Source of the DNA: DASRHK01 sp963776465
GTDB taxonomy: Bacteria; Pseudomonadota; Gammaproteobacteria; Nevskiales; Nevskiaceae
Length of the DNA: 64,000 nucleotides
Assembly (NCBI GenBank): GCA_963776465.1
Contig: CAVZMV010000002.1
Location: 2,170,001 to 2,234,000 of the forward strand
Direction of reading: 5' to 3'
Below, one piece after another: positions 25,956 through 35,042 of this stretch (position 1 is its first letter; every line of letters begins with the position of its first letter). The notes below the pieces were generated by a model. It saw nothing but the letters and a program-made list of their open reading frames with translations. It was not told the origin of the DNA and ran no database searches. The translations under genes and the position numbers were made by a program.

Positions 25956-26711
25956 CTACAGCTGGTTTCCGATCAGCTCGCCCGTGCCGGTCGCGTCGCT
26001 GCACGCATTGAGCACGCGCACCTCCGCCAACGCTTCTGCCAGTGTCGCCGCGGTCTCGATCTGGACGCCGTTGAACGGCAACGTCGTCTCCAGGCCTAGG
26101 AAAAACGGCGTCTCGTCGGCAAGCAGCGCCAGCACGTCGGCATCCAGGACACCGGAGTAGGTGATGGTTTCCTGCGGCACACCATCAAACTCTGTCCTGA
26201 TGGTGATCGACGGCAGCACTTCGGCGCTCAGCAGCTCTGCCGCGGGCACCACCAGCGTGAAGCCGGCGATGTTGCCTGCCGGGAAAACGATGCCTGACTG
26301 CGCCGCAACCGTGATCTCCGCGCTTCCGCCAAGTAGCCCCAGCGTGAGATCGAACAGCGCGAAGTTGGTTGGATCGCCGTCGATGATGTTCGGAGCGTTC
26401 TGGATGGTGCAGGCCAGGCACGTGGTGCTGGTCGTCGTCGAGGTGATCGCGGTTTCGCCGCCCTCGATGGCTTCCGTACACCTGGCGATCCCGTCCGTGC
26501 CGTCGTCGCACGCATCGCCGATGCCGTCGCTGTCCGAATCCGCCTGATCTTCGTTTGGCGTGTTCGGACAGTTGTCGACGGTATCGGGGACGCCATCGCG
26601 GTCGTGGTCCGTGTTCGGAGGCTGCGGGCCGCCATTGGCTTCGCAGCCTGCCAGGACCAGGCCCGCTACAGCCGCCAGCGCCAACAAACCGTTCCGAATA
26701 GTGCCAGCCAT
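25956..26711 (-). CDS. Lipoprotein with thrombospondin type 3-like calcium repeats
   Basis: 251 residues. The signal peptide ends in lipobox LAGC (C23), then EANGG. Residues ~35-70 carry Asp-rich calcium-binding repeats of thrombospondin type 3 kind (DHDRDGVPDTVDNCP, DSDSDGIGDACDD). The C-terminal ~170 residues are an unassigned beta-rich domain. That domain aligns with the lipoprotein at 28103-28783: both share GCEANGG, a TCL-x-C pair, PAGN-x-AG and a GV-x-QET-x-x-x-SGV stretch. It is the last gene of the duplicated OmpA-lipoprotein unit. Function is unknown; an outer-membrane location is inferred. Confidence 0.85.
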   Translation of the reverse strand: MAGTIRNGLLALAAVAGLVLAGCEANGGPQPPNTDHDRDGVPDTVDNCPNTPNEDQADSDSDGIGDACDDGTDGIARCTEAIEGGETAITSTTTSTTCLACTIQNAPNIIDGDPTNFALFDLTLGLLGGSAEITVAAQSGIVFPAGNIAGFTLVVPAAELLSAEVLPSITIRTEFDGVPQETITYSGVLDADVLALLADETPFFLGLETTLPFNGVQIETAATLAEALAEVRVLNACSDATGTGELIGNQL

Positions 26712-26753
26712 TCGCTGCGCTCCTAGCAGATCGAGTAGAGAAGGACCGGGATC

Positions 26754-27954
26754 TTAATTCTTGATCCGGAGTTCGGTGCGCCGATTGAGCTCGCGGCCTT
26801 CTTCCGTATCGTTCGTGGCGATGGGTTCCTTTTCTCCATAACCGGCCGAGGTCATGTTGCCGCTGGCGATGCCGGCGTTGACCAGGGTACTGACGGACGG
26901 ATTCGGCGCGACGCTCGGAGAGCTTCTGGTTGTAGGCATCGCCGCCGACGTTGTCGGTGTGTCCGGCGAGCTCGACCTGCATGTCGGGATAGCGCTTCAT
27001 GATCTCCACGACGGTGTCGAGGACGGTCTTGGAATCCGGACGCAGGGTCGACTTGTTGAACTCGAAGGTCACGCCGCGCAGCTGCAGGACCTTGGGCAGC
27101 GGGCAGCCGTCGCCGTCCACGCGGGTGTTGGGCGGGGTGCCGGGGCACTTGTCCTTGGAATCGACGATGCCGTCGCCGTCGGAATCCTCAAGGCCGGTGG
27201 TGCGCACCACCTCGACCACCTGGGTCTTGGCCTCGGGCGCAACCGTGACTTCCGGCTTGTCCCAGAGGGAGATTTCAAAGCCTGCGTTGACGCGTACGTC
27301 CTCGGTGCCGTTGGCGCCGGTGCGGGCCTCGAAGTTGTCGTAGATGTAGCGGCCTTCCACGCGGATGTGCACGCCCTTGCCCAGATCCGGGGTCAGGAAG
27401 CCAAGGCCAGCGTTGCCGTAGAAGGAGAAGGTGTCGGCATCATCCGGGAAGACGTCGTCGTAGACGCCGCCGGCGCCGATCAGCACGAACGGCGTGAAGC
27501 CGATGCGATCGCCGAAGGAGAACACCAGGTCGATGCCAGCGCCGGGACGGTAGAAGTCCGTGCCCTGGTTGTCGCCGGTCTCGATGATGTCGCCGAACAC
27601 GGTGAACTCCCAGCCCAGGCCCGAGCCAGAGTGCATGCCGTAGAAAGTCTGGAAGGCGCCACCGTTGTCGCCTTTGAGGTTGCGGCTGTGGTCGGTGAAC
27701 ACGTTGGTGTTCTGGAACAGATAGCCGCCCATGAACCCAAGATAGGAAGTGCTGGGCGCGCTCTGGGAAGGAGCCGACTCCTCCATCGAGGCATCGGCAG
27801 CAGGGGCTGCGTCCGCAGCCATGCCCGTATCCGCTGGCGGTGCGCCGGCATCCGCCGCAGCCGCGTCTGCGGGTGCCGCACCGTCCTGCGCCAACGCTGC
27901 GCCGGTAAAGCAAATAAAGGCAACCACAGGCGCAACAAGAAGCTTCCTCTTCAT
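26754..27954 (-). pseudogene. OmpA-like protein, copy A (frameshifted)
   Basis: Near-identical to the intact copy at 28809-30008: signal peptide MKRKLLVAPVVAFICFTGAA, Ala/Pro-rich linker, eight-strand-type beta barrel, one thrombospondin type 3 repeat and an OmpA peptidoglycan-binding domain. One extra base (CCAGGGTACTG here, CCAGGTACTG in the other copy, about 26884-26890) shifts the frame inside the OmpA domain after AESVRQY. The true ending, VNAGIASGNMTSAGYGEKEP up to LRIKN and a TAA at 26754, is therefore out of frame. Read without repair, the frame runs on to 26185 through the lipoprotein gene as nonsense. The extra base may be an assembly or base-calling error or a real inactivation. 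Confidence 0.8.
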
Positions 27955-27970
27955 GGGTGTCTCCTGGTCG
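26758..27970. repeat. Long direct repeat, copy A (ompA-like)
   Basis: 1213 bases that match 28813-30024 (1212 bases) almost exactly, with one net extra base near 26886. The match starts a few bases before the OmpA stop codon and ends 16 bases upstream of its ATG (CTCCTGGTCG). Outside these borders the sequences differ. Confidence 0.9.
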
Positions 27971-28003
27971 ACGAACCGATCGAAAGATTGTTTATCAAGG
28001 ACA

Positions 28004-28031
28004 GCGTCACGGCCCGAATGGGCCGTGACGC
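28004..28031. other. Strong intergenic stem-loop
   Basis: GCGTCACGGCCC-GAAT-GGGCCGTGACGC, a perfect 12-bp stem between the second lipoprotein (ending 28103) and OmpA copy A (starting 27954). There is no T-tract on either side, so it may act as an mRNA 3'-end stabiliser or weak terminator for the upstream minus-strand genes. Confidence 0.5.
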
Positions 28032-28102
28032 CTGAATCAGATCAACTTTCCCTTCTACAGCAGACCAAGCGGCCTGCAAAAACGTTCCGGTGCCGCGCTG
28101 CC

Positions 28103-28783
28103 TCAAAGGATGATGTAGGGCAGGTCGGTTGGCTCGTCGCCGTCGCCGCAGGCCGCGTATTCGTCAACGGCGTTCAGCACGTTGGCCAAGCTCCCCACGA
28201 TCTTGAACTCCACCGCGTCGAACTCCTTGGTGGTGGTCTCGCCGAGGAAGTAACGGCCGCTGGCGGGCAGGGCGCCCAGGATCTCGGCTCCCACGACGCC
28301 ACTGAACTCGAAGGTTTCCTGATCGACACCGTCGAGCTTGGTGACCACTTGCATGGTCGGCAGCACAGTGGCGTCCAGCAGGCCGGGGAAACCGACCACG
28401 ACGCCGGCGACGTTGCCGGCCGGGTAGCTGGCTCCGCCGACATTCGGGCTCAGCGGATCGTCAAAGCTCACGTAGAGCGCCGTGATGCCACCCAGCAACG
28501 AGGTGTTGGTCAGCGTGGCCGCCGTGTCCGGATCGGTATCCACGACGTTCTCCGGATTGTCCACCGAGCAGCTCAGGCAGGTACCGGCGAAGCCGTACCG
28601 GACCACCGAGCCTGGGCCGAAGGGGAAGCGGCAGGATTCCAGGCCGCCGTTGGAGCCTCCTCCGCCCCCGCCGCCACCGCCGCCACCACCGTTCCCGAAG
28701 CCGCCGTTGGCTTCGCAGCCTGCCAGCACCAAGCCGGCCAGCGTCAAGCCGATCAGCTTCCTGGAAATGTTCAGTCCTTGCAT
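28103..28783 (-). CDS. Glycine-rich lipoprotein, paralogue of the 25956-26711 protein
   Basis: 226 residues. The ATG at 28783 is preceded by AAGGAG; a longer frame to 28894 runs into the OmpA gene and is rejected. The signal peptide ends in lipobox LAGC (C23), then EANGG and a run of a dozen glycines (about 32-44). The remaining ~180 residues align with the C-terminal domain of the lipoprotein at 25956-26711 but lack its calcium repeats. TCLSC may form a disulphide or metal pair. It sits between the two OmpA copies and 25 bases downstream of the intact one. Function is unknown. Confidence 0.85.
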   Translation of the reverse strand: MQGLNISRKLIGLTLAGLVLAGCEANGGFGNGGGGGGGGGGGGSNGGLESCRFPFGPGSVVRYGFAGTCLSCSVDNPENVVDTDPDTAATLTNTSLLGGITALYVSFDDPLSPNVGGASYPAGNVAGVVVGFPGLLDATVLPTMQVVTKLDGVDQETFEFSGVVGAEILGALPASGRYFLGETTTKEFDAVEFKIVGSLANVLNAVDEYAACGDGDEPTDLPYIIL

Positions 28784-28808
28784 AGGTATTCTCCTTGCCC
28801 GCTGGCTA

Positions 28809-30008
28809 TCAGTTCTTGATCCGGAGTTCGGTGCGCCGATTGAGCTCGCGGCCTTCTTCCGTATCGTTCGTGGCGATGGGTTCCTTTTCTCCATAACCGG
28901 CCGAGGTCATGTTGCCGCTGGCGATGCCGGCGTTGACCAGGTACTGACGGACGGATTCGGCGCGACGCTCGGAGAGCTTCTGGTTGTAGGCATCGCCGCC
29001 GACGTTGTCGGTGTGTCCGGCGAGCTCGACCTGCATGTCGGGATAGCGCTTCATGATCTCCACGACGGTGTCGAGGACGGTCTTGGAATCCGGACGCAGG
29101 GTCGACTTGTTGAACTCGAAGGTCACGCCGCGCAGCTGCAGGACCTTGGGCAGCGGGCAGCCGTCGCCGTCCACGCGGGTGTTGGGCGGGGTGCCGGGGC
29201 ACTTGTCCTTGGAATCGACGATGCCGTCGCCGTCGGAATCCTCAAGGCCGGTGGTGCGCACCACCTCGACCACCTGGGTCTTGGCCTCGGGCGCAACCGT
29301 GACTTCCGGCTTGTCCCAGAGGGAGATTTCAAAGCCTGCGTTGACGCGTACGTCCTCGGTGCCGTTGGCGCCGGTGCGGGCCTCGAAGTTGTCGTAGATG
29401 TAGCGGCCTTCCACGCGGATGTGCACGCCCTTGCCCAGATCCGGGGTCAGGAAGCCAAGGCCAGCGTTGCCGTAGAAGGAGAAGGTGTCGGCATCATCCG
29501 GGAAGACGTCGTCGTAGACGCCGCCGGCGCCGATCAGCACGAACGGCGTGAAGCCGATGCGATCGCCGAAGGAGAACACCAGGTCGATGCCAGCGCCGGG
29601 ACGGTAGAAGTCCGTGCCCTGGTTGTCGCCGGTCTCGATGATGTCGCCGAACACGGTGAACTCCCAGCCCAGGCCCGAGCCAGAGTGCATGCCGTAGAAA
29701 GTCTGGAAGGCGCCACCGTTGTCGCCTTTGAGGTTGCGGCTGTGGTCGGTGAACACGTTGGTGTTCTGGAACAGATAGCCGCCCATGAACCCAAGATAGG
29801 AAGTGCTGGGCGCGCTCTGGGAAGGAGCCGACTCCTCCATCGAGGCATCGGCAGCAGGGGCTGCGTCCGCAGCCATGCCCGTATCCGCTGGCGGTGCGCC
29901 GGCATCCGCCGCAGCCGCGTCTGCGGGTGCCGCACCGTCCTGCGCCAACGCTGCGCCGGTAAAGCAAATAAAGGCAACCACAGGCGCAACAAGAAGCTTC
30001 CTCTTCAT
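28809..30008 (-). CDS. OmpA-family outer membrane protein, copy B (intact)
   Basis: 399 residues. In order: signal peptide (1-22, ending ALA), an Ala/Pro/Asp-rich linker (about 23-60), and an eight-strand-type beta barrel (about 62-225, starting TSYLGFMGGYLFQNTN). A thrombospondin type 3 segment (DSDGDGIVDSKDKCPGTPPN) follows, then the OmpA C-terminal domain (about 285-399) with FEFNKSTLRPDS, ELAGHTDNVGGDAYNQKLSE and RRTELRIKN. The OmpA domain binds diaminopimelate peptidoglycan in this family. The ATG at 30008 is chosen for its signal peptide and GGTGTCTCC-rich leader; the frame extends to 30044. A lipoprotein gene follows closely. Confidence 0.93.
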   Translation of the reverse strand: MKRKLLVAPVVAFICFTGAALAQDGAAPADAAAADAGAPPADTGMAADAAPAADASMEESAPSQSAPSTSYLGFMGGYLFQNTNVFTDHSRNLKGDNGGAFQTFYGMHSGSGLGWEFTVFGDIIETGDNQGTDFYRPGAGIDLVFSFGDRIGFTPFVLIGAGGVYDDVFPDDADTFSFYGNAGLGFLTPDLGKGVHIRVEGRYIYDNFEARTGANGTEDVRVNAGFEISLWDKPEVTVAPEAKTQVVEVVRTTGLEDSDGDGIVDSKDKCPGTPPNTRVDGDGCPLPKVLQLRGVTFEFNKSTLRPDSKTVLDTVVEIMKRYPDMQVELAGHTDNVGGDAYNQKLSERRAESVRQYLVNAGIASGNMTSAGYGEKEPIATNDTEEGRELNRRTELRIKN

Positions 30009-30024
30009 GGGTGTCTCCTGGTCG
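28813..30024. repeat. Long direct repeat, copy B (ompA-like)
   Basis: 1212-base partner of 26758-27970, in the same orientation at a spacing of about 2054 bases. The near-perfect identity over the whole gene, including third codon positions, contrasts with the strongly diverged lipoprotein genes attached to each copy. Confidence 0.9.
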
Positions 30025-30189
30025 GCAAAGGGAACTGCAGGCACACGCCCGAAGCCAAAGGCTTCCGCTCGCGCGCGGCGTTATGGAAAGAGTAGCAGAG
30101 CCAGCGACCGAAATGCTACGAATTCACCATTGACGCGCTGAGGCGGACGGGTCGCGGCAGGCTTCATACGCTTCCAAGCACCCCTGCAT

Positions 30190-30207
30190 CTGTACGAAAG
30201 CGTACAG
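30190..30207. other. Short perfect inverted repeat between gspF and ompA
   Basis: CTGTACG-AAAG-CGTACAG in the ~200-base gap between the gspF 3' end (30216) and the ompA-like gene. It could be the 3'-end hairpin of the gsp transcript or an operator for the OmpA gene. No T-tract is present. Nothing else was recognised in 30009-30215. Confidence 0.4.
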
Positions 30208-30215
30208 AGGCCTGT

Positions 30216-31427
30216 CTACTTCACGAGTTGATTCAAATCGAAAATCGGTACGAGGATCGCGAGGACGATCAACAGCACCATCCCGCCCATGGTGACGATC
30301 AGCGCGGGCTGGAATACGCCCATCAGCATGGAGATCAGCGTGGTGACTTCCCGTTCCTGGCTCTCCGCGGCGCGGTCCAGCATCTCATCGAGCTTGCCCG
30401 ACGACTCGCCGCTGGCGATGAGATGCAGCGTGATCGGAGGGAACAGCCCGCTCTCCGCCAGCGACTTGTTGACCGTGGCCCCTTCGCGCACGCGCAACGT
30501 CGCCGTCTCGATGGCGTCGCGCATGGGTAGATTCGAGACGACCTGCGTGCCGATGCGCATCGCGTCCAGGATGGGCACGCCGCTACCGAACAGGATGCCG
30601 AGTGTGCGGGTGAAGCGTCCCGCGTTGCTGCCGCGGATGAGGCGGCCTACCAGCGGCACCTTCAGCATGGTGCGATGGACGCGGCGCTTGAAGTCGTCGT
30701 TGCGCATAGCACGGGCAAACACCACAAGGGTCAGCACGAGCAGAACCAGCAGAACGATGCCGTAGGCGCGCAGGAAGTCCGACAGCGCGATCAGCCCGCG
30801 CGTCAGCACGGGCAGCTCCGCGTGGATGCTCTCGAAGACGCCGACCACTTTCGGGACCACATAGGTCATGAGCGCGACGATCACGCCGAACGCCACCAGC
30901 GTGAGGATGATGGGGTAGAGCAGCGCCAGCATCACGTTGGACTGCGTCGCTTGCTGACGCTCGACGTGATCCGCGAGGCGCTCGAGGATGTGGTCGAGTT
31001 TGCCGGAGTGCTCTCCGGCCTCGACCGTGGCGCGGAATAAAGGAGGGAATGCACCGGGAAACTGGGACAGCGCGTGCGCCAGGGTGCTGCCCTCGGTGAC
31101 CCCGGAGCGCACGCCCAGCGCGATGCGGCGAACCTTGGCGCTCTCGCTCTGCTGCGCCACGGCCGCGAGTGCCTCGTCGAGGGGCAGCCCGGATCGCGTG
31201 AGGGTCGCCAGTTGCCGCGTGAAGAGGGCGAGCTCGGTGGACGAGATCCCGCCGCGGCGGAACAGTGTGGGCTTCTCGTTGCGCTTCTCGGCGACTTCCT
31301 GGACGTCGAGCGGCGTCAACCCCCGGTCGCGCAACATGCCGCGCGCCTGGCGCGGCGAATCGCCTTCGATCAATCCCTTCTGATTGCGGCCGCGGGCATC
31401 GAGCGCCAGATATTCGTAGGCCGGCAT
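30216..31427 (-). CDS. gspF: Type II secretion inner-membrane protein GspF
   Basis: 403 residues with two T2SSF repeats (about 70-195 and 270-395) and three hydrophobic segments (near 170, 220 and 375). The N-terminal MPAYEYLALDARGRNQKGLIEGDSPRQAR is the standard GspF opening. It is the platform protein that contacts the GspE ATPase. Its ATG overlaps the gspE stop codon (TAATG), showing translational coupling. It is the last gsp gene in this locus; gspG and later genes are not here. Confidence 0.95.
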   Translation of the reverse strand: MPAYEYLALDARGRNQKGLIEGDSPRQARGMLRDRGLTPLDVQEVAEKRNEKPTLFRRGGISSTELALFTRQLATLTRSGLPLDEALAAVAQQSESAKVRRIALGVRSGVTEGSTLAHALSQFPGAFPPLFRATVEAGEHSGKLDHILERLADHVERQQATQSNVMLALLYPIILTLVAFGVIVALMTYVVPKVVGVFESIHAELPVLTRGLIALSDFLRAYGIVLLVLLVLTLVVFARAMRNDDFKRRVHRTMLKVPLVGRLIRGSNAGRFTRTLGILFGSGVPILDAMRIGTQVVSNLPMRDAIETATLRVREGATVNKSLAESGLFPPITLHLIASGESSGKLDEMLDRAAESQEREVTTLISMLMGVFQPALIVTMGGMVLLIVLAILVPIFDLNQLVK

Positions 31428-32926
31428 TACTCTTCGATCGTCACTCGCAGCACTTCGCGCAGGGTGGTGTGTCCGGCGATCACCTTATTGCGGCCAGACT
31501 GGAGAATGCCGGGCCCCCGCTCGCGGGCATAGGTTTCGAGCGATTGCTCGGAAGCGTTGTCGTGGATCATCGCCTCGAGCGTTCGATCGACCTCGATGAT
31601 TTCGTGGATGCCACTGCGACCGACGTAGCCGGTGTGCCGGCACAGGGCGCAGCCCACGGCCTTGTACAGCGTCAGCGGCTTGTGCGCGGCTGCGGCCAGA
31701 CCGAGTTGCTCGCGCTCCGTAGTGGTGGCCTCGTACGGCTGCTTGCAGTGCGTGCAGAGCACACGCACGAGACGCTGCGCCATCAAGCCGATCAGCGAGG
31801 ACGAAAGCTGGTAGGGCTCCACGCCCATGTCGCGCAGCCGCGTGACTGCGCCGACCGCGGTGTTGGTGTGCAGCGTCGACAGCACGAGGTGGCCGGTCTG
31901 CGACGCCTGCACGGCGATCTGCGCGGTTTCGAGGTCACGGATTTCGCCGACCATCACCACATCTGGGTCCTGCCGCAGGATGGCGCGCAGGCCGCGCGCG
32001 AACGTCATCTCGACCTTGGTGTTGACCTGGGTCTGGCCGACGCCGTCGATGTAGTACTCGATCGGATCCTCGACCGTCATGATGTTGCGGCTGCGGTCGT
32101 TGAGCACGGCCAGCGACGAATAGAGCGTCGTTGTCTTGCCGGAACCGGTCGGCCCGGTCACCAGGATGATCCCGTAGGGTCGATGGATGATGCGCTTGAG
32201 AACGTCGATCTGGCGCTCGTCGATCCCGAGCTGCTCCAGGTCGAGGCGCTCTGCCTGCTTGTCGAGGATACGCATCACCACCCGCTCGTTGCTCGCGCCG
32301 GTGGGGATCGTGGAGACGCGCACGTCGACCTTGCGCCCGCCGAACGCGCGCGAGATGCGGCCGTCCTGCGGCAGGCGTTTCTCCGCGATGTCGAGCTTCG
32401 CCATGACCTTGATGCGCGAGACGATGCGCGGCGCCAGCTGTCGCGGCGGCGACATCATCTCCTGCAGCACACCGTCCAGCCGGAAGCGGATCATCAGCCG
32501 GCTTTCGTAGGTCTCGATGTGGATGTCCGAGGCGTTGTCCTTGATCGCCTCCACCAGCAGCCCGTTGATGAACTTGATGATGGGCGCGTCGTCGTTGCCT
32601 TCGAGCAGATCCTGCTTGTCGGTGAGCGCCTGCGCCAGGCTGTCGAGATCCTCTTCCTGCTCGTCGCCGAGGCCCTCCATCAGGCCTGCCGCGGCGCTCT
32701 GACCCTGGTAGGTCTTCTGCAGCAGCTTGTCGAATTCCTCGGCGCTGACTTCGTGCAGGCGAATGGGCTTCTGCAGGAAACGCCGGGTCTCCTGGAGCGA
32801 CTCGAGCGTGACGCCGGGTCGACAAGCCACCGCCACGTGCTCGCCGCGATCTTCGGTGACGATCAACCCGTGGCGCTTGGAGAAAGCAAAGCTCGGGCGC
32901 CGGAACTCGGCGACGATGGCATCCAT
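31427..32926 (-). CDS. gspE: Type II secretion ATPase GspE
   Basis: 499 residues. The N-terminal N2E-type domain (about 1-140) is followed by the secretion ATPase core with Walker A GPTGSGKTTTL (about 256-266), an Asp-box region (VEDPIEYYIDG) and Walker B (DVVMVGEIRD). The four-Cys zinc element CTHC ... CALC (about 390-428) is intact, as in T2SS GspE. It powers pseudopilus assembly from the cytoplasmic face. It lies between gspD (nine bases upstream) and gspF (one-base overlap). Confidence 0.96.
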   Translation of the reverse strand: MDAIVAEFRRPSFAFSKRHGLIVTEDRGEHVAVACRPGVTLESLQETRRFLQKPIRLHEVSAEEFDKLLQKTYQGQSAAAGLMEGLGDEQEEDLDSLAQALTDKQDLLEGNDDAPIIKFINGLLVEAIKDNASDIHIETYESRLMIRFRLDGVLQEMMSPPRQLAPRIVSRIKVMAKLDIAEKRLPQDGRISRAFGGRKVDVRVSTIPTGASNERVVMRILDKQAERLDLEQLGIDERQIDVLKRIIHRPYGIILVTGPTGSGKTTTLYSSLAVLNDRSRNIMTVEDPIEYYIDGVGQTQVNTKVEMTFARGLRAILRQDPDVVMVGEIRDLETAQIAVQASQTGHLVLSTLHTNTAVGAVTRLRDMGVEPYQLSSSLIGLMAQRLVRVLCTHCKQPYEATTTEREQLGLAAAAHKPLTLYKAVGCALCRHTGYVGRSGIHEIIEVDRTLEAMIHDNASEQSLETYARERGPGILQSGRNKVIAGHTTLREVLRVTIEE

Positions 32927-32935
32927 TGGATGATT

Positions 32936-35041
32936 CTACGGCGGTGACGCCGGCGGGGTTCCAGGTGCGGCCGTTGGACCGGGCTGCGCAGGCGGCGCTT
33001 CGCCGGGAGGGGCGGGCGGGGGAGGCGTCGACGTGGCGGGGACCGTGAACGTGGCTGCAGGCGTCGGGCTGATGTCCTTTTCGCGCAGATCGAACGGCGG
33101 CACCACCGGGCGGTGGCCGCCGATGAGCGGGACTGCGCCCTTCGCCGCCTCAATCTGGCTGCCGCGGATCGTGTCGTACTTCTTATGCGTGTAGTAGTCC
33201 ATCTCCGCGTTCCCGCGCAGGATCACCGGATGGATGAACAGCATGAGATTGCGCTTCTGCTTGTTGACGGAGTGCGAGGAGAACAGAGCGCCGAAGTAGG
33301 GGATCTTCGACAGGAACGGCAGGCCGCGCTCGGTTTCCTGCAGGTTGTCGTCGATCAGGCCGCCGAGGACGAGGATCTGTCCGCTCTCGACGTTCACCGT
33401 GTTGCTGATGGTGCGCTTGTTGGTGATGAGGTCGGCGGCGGCGCCGCCGGCCGATCCGGCCAGGCTGGAGACTTCCAGGTCCAGCGTGAGGGTCACCGAA
33501 TCTCCGTCGTTGACTTGCGGCGTGATGCCCAGCGTCAGACCCACGTCCTTGCGCTGGATGGTCTGGAACGGATTGACGGATCCGACGTTGGACGCGCCGG
33601 TGTTGGAGAACTGGCCGGTTAGGAAGGGCACTTCCTGACCGACGGAGATCTCCGCTTCCTCGTTGTCCAGGGTCACGATTGAAGGCGTTGACAGCACATT
33701 GCTGTCGCCGTCCCCTGCGAGCGCGTTGAGCAGCACTGCGAAGCTCGTGCCGTCGGTGTCGATGCTGCCGCCGCCGGCGGTGATGCCCTGGCTAAGCAGG
33801 CTCGGCACACCGGCCGCCGTCGCGCTGCCGCTGACGGTTGTCGTGCCCGTCACGGCGGCGGCAATCGCCGCGTTGGCCGCGGTGAGAACGTTGGGATCCA
33901 GGATGCTGGCGGCGGCGATCCGCGTGGGATTGAACACCGCCCAGTTGATCCCGAGCTGCGCCGATTTGGTGGCGCTGACCTCGGCGATGATGGCCTCGAC
34001 CAGGACCTGCGGTCGCCGGAAATCGAGCTGGCTGATGACGTTGCGCAGCGCCCGCATGGTCTTCGGCGGCGCCGTGATGACCAGGGCGTTGGAGTCCGGA
34101 TCCGCAATGATGCGGACGGACCGGTCTGAGCCGCCTTGCGCCGCCGCGCCGCCGGCGGCCGCCGCAGGTGCGCCGCCCTTGCCTTGCTGCGCGGCGTAGC
34201 CCTCGAGAATCGGTGCCAAAGTCTCGGCGTCCGCGTAGCGCAGGAAGACGACCTGGGTAGCGCCCTCATCGCCCGTCGGCAGGTCGAGCTTGCGGATGAT
34301 CTCCAGCATCTTCTCGCGATCGTTGCGGTCCCCGCCGATGATGATGCTGTTGGTGCGCTCGTCGGCCAGCACCGTGGCGTTGCGCGAGCCGGGCTCCTGG
34401 GTCTTGTCCTGCTGCTGCAGCGACGTCAGTGTGCGGACGACCTCTCCGGCCGACGCGTTCTCGAGCTTGATCAGCTCGACCTCGCGGTCGCCGGTGCGAT
34501 CGATGGTGAGGATCAGCTTCTCCAAGCGCGCGACGTTGGAGGCGCGATCCGAGATGATCAGCATGTTCGAGGGGATGTACGCCGCCAGATGCCCCCATTG
34601 GGGCACGAGCGGCCGCAGGATCGGCACGAGCTGGGACGCCGAGCCGTTCCGGATCTCGTAGACGTGGGTGACGATCTCGTCCTTCGCCAGGTTGCGGCCG
34701 TCGCTCGAATACGAACCGCCGTCGGTGCGCGCGTTGGTGTCAGGGATGATCTTGATCGCAGAGCCGGCGCGAACCGCCGCGAAGCCCTGGACCTCGAGCA
34801 CCGCCAGGAAGGTCTCGTAGACGCCTTCCGCGGTCATCGGGCTGGACGAAACGACGGTCACCTTTCCCTTCACGCGGGGATCGACGATGAAGTTCTTGCC
34901 GGTGACCTCGCTGACCGTGGCGATCAGCGTGGAGATGTCGGCGTCCTTCAGATTCAGGGTGACGTCGGCGCGCGCGGGCAGCGCAACGATCAGCAGTGCG
35001 CAGACGCAGGCGGCCGCAAGCCGACGGTGAAGGGAAGCCAT
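32936..35041 (-). CDS. gspD: Type II secretion secretin GspD
   Basis: 701 residues. A signal peptide (1-25, ending ARA) precedes the N0 domain (about 26-95), N1-N3 modules (about 120-340, with VFLRYADAETLAPIL-type repeats), and the secretin domain (about 345-610). The latter has EVPFLTGQFSNTGAS and QRKDVGLTLGITPQVNDGDS. A Pro-rich C-terminal tail (about 655-701) may be the pilotin-binding or unstructured end. It forms the outer-membrane channel. It starts one base after gspC ends. Confidence 0.96.
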   Translation of the reverse strand: MASLHRRLAAACVCALLIVALPARADVTLNLKDADISTLIATVSEVTGKNFIVDPRVKGKVTVVSSSPMTAEGVYETFLAVLEVQGFAAVRAGSAIKIIPDTNARTDGGSYSSDGRNLAKDEIVTHVYEIRNGSASQLVPILRPLVPQWGHLAAYIPSNMLIISDRASNVARLEKLILTIDRTGDREVELIKLENASAGEVVRTLTSLQQQDKTQEPGSRNATVLADERTNSIIIGGDRNDREKMLEIIRKLDLPTGDEGATQVVFLRYADAETLAPILEGYAAQQGKGGAPAAAAGGAAAQGGSDRSVRIIADPDSNALVITAPPKTMRALRNVISQLDFRRPQVLVEAIIAEVSATKSAQLGINWAVFNPTRIAAASILDPNVLTAANAAIAAAVTGTTTVSGSATAAGVPSLLSQGITAGGGSIDTDGTSFAVLLNALAGDGDSNVLSTPSIVTLDNEEAEISVGQEVPFLTGQFSNTGASNVGSVNPFQTIQRKDVGLTLGITPQVNDGDSVTLTLDLEVSSLAGSAGGAAADLITNKRTISNTVNVESGQILVLGGLIDDNLQETERGLPFLSKIPYFGALFSSHSVNKQKRNLMLFIHPVILRGNAEMDYYTHKKYDTIRGSQIEAAKGAVPLIGGHRPVVPPFDLREKDISPTPAATFTVPATSTPPPPAPPGEAPPAQPGPTAAPGTPPASPP

Positions 35042-35042
35042 G

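Noticed and set aside
26185..26753. C-terminal extension of OmpA copy A as a fusion protein
   Set aside because: After the extra base the translation is Arg/His-rich nonsense running antiphase through the lipoprotein gene; copy B shows the true ending.
26758..30024. The OmpA duplication as a pure assembly artefact
   Set aside because: Not excluded, but the distinct lipoprotein genes and different flanks on each copy argue for a real duplication. Kept as a finding with long-read checking suggested.
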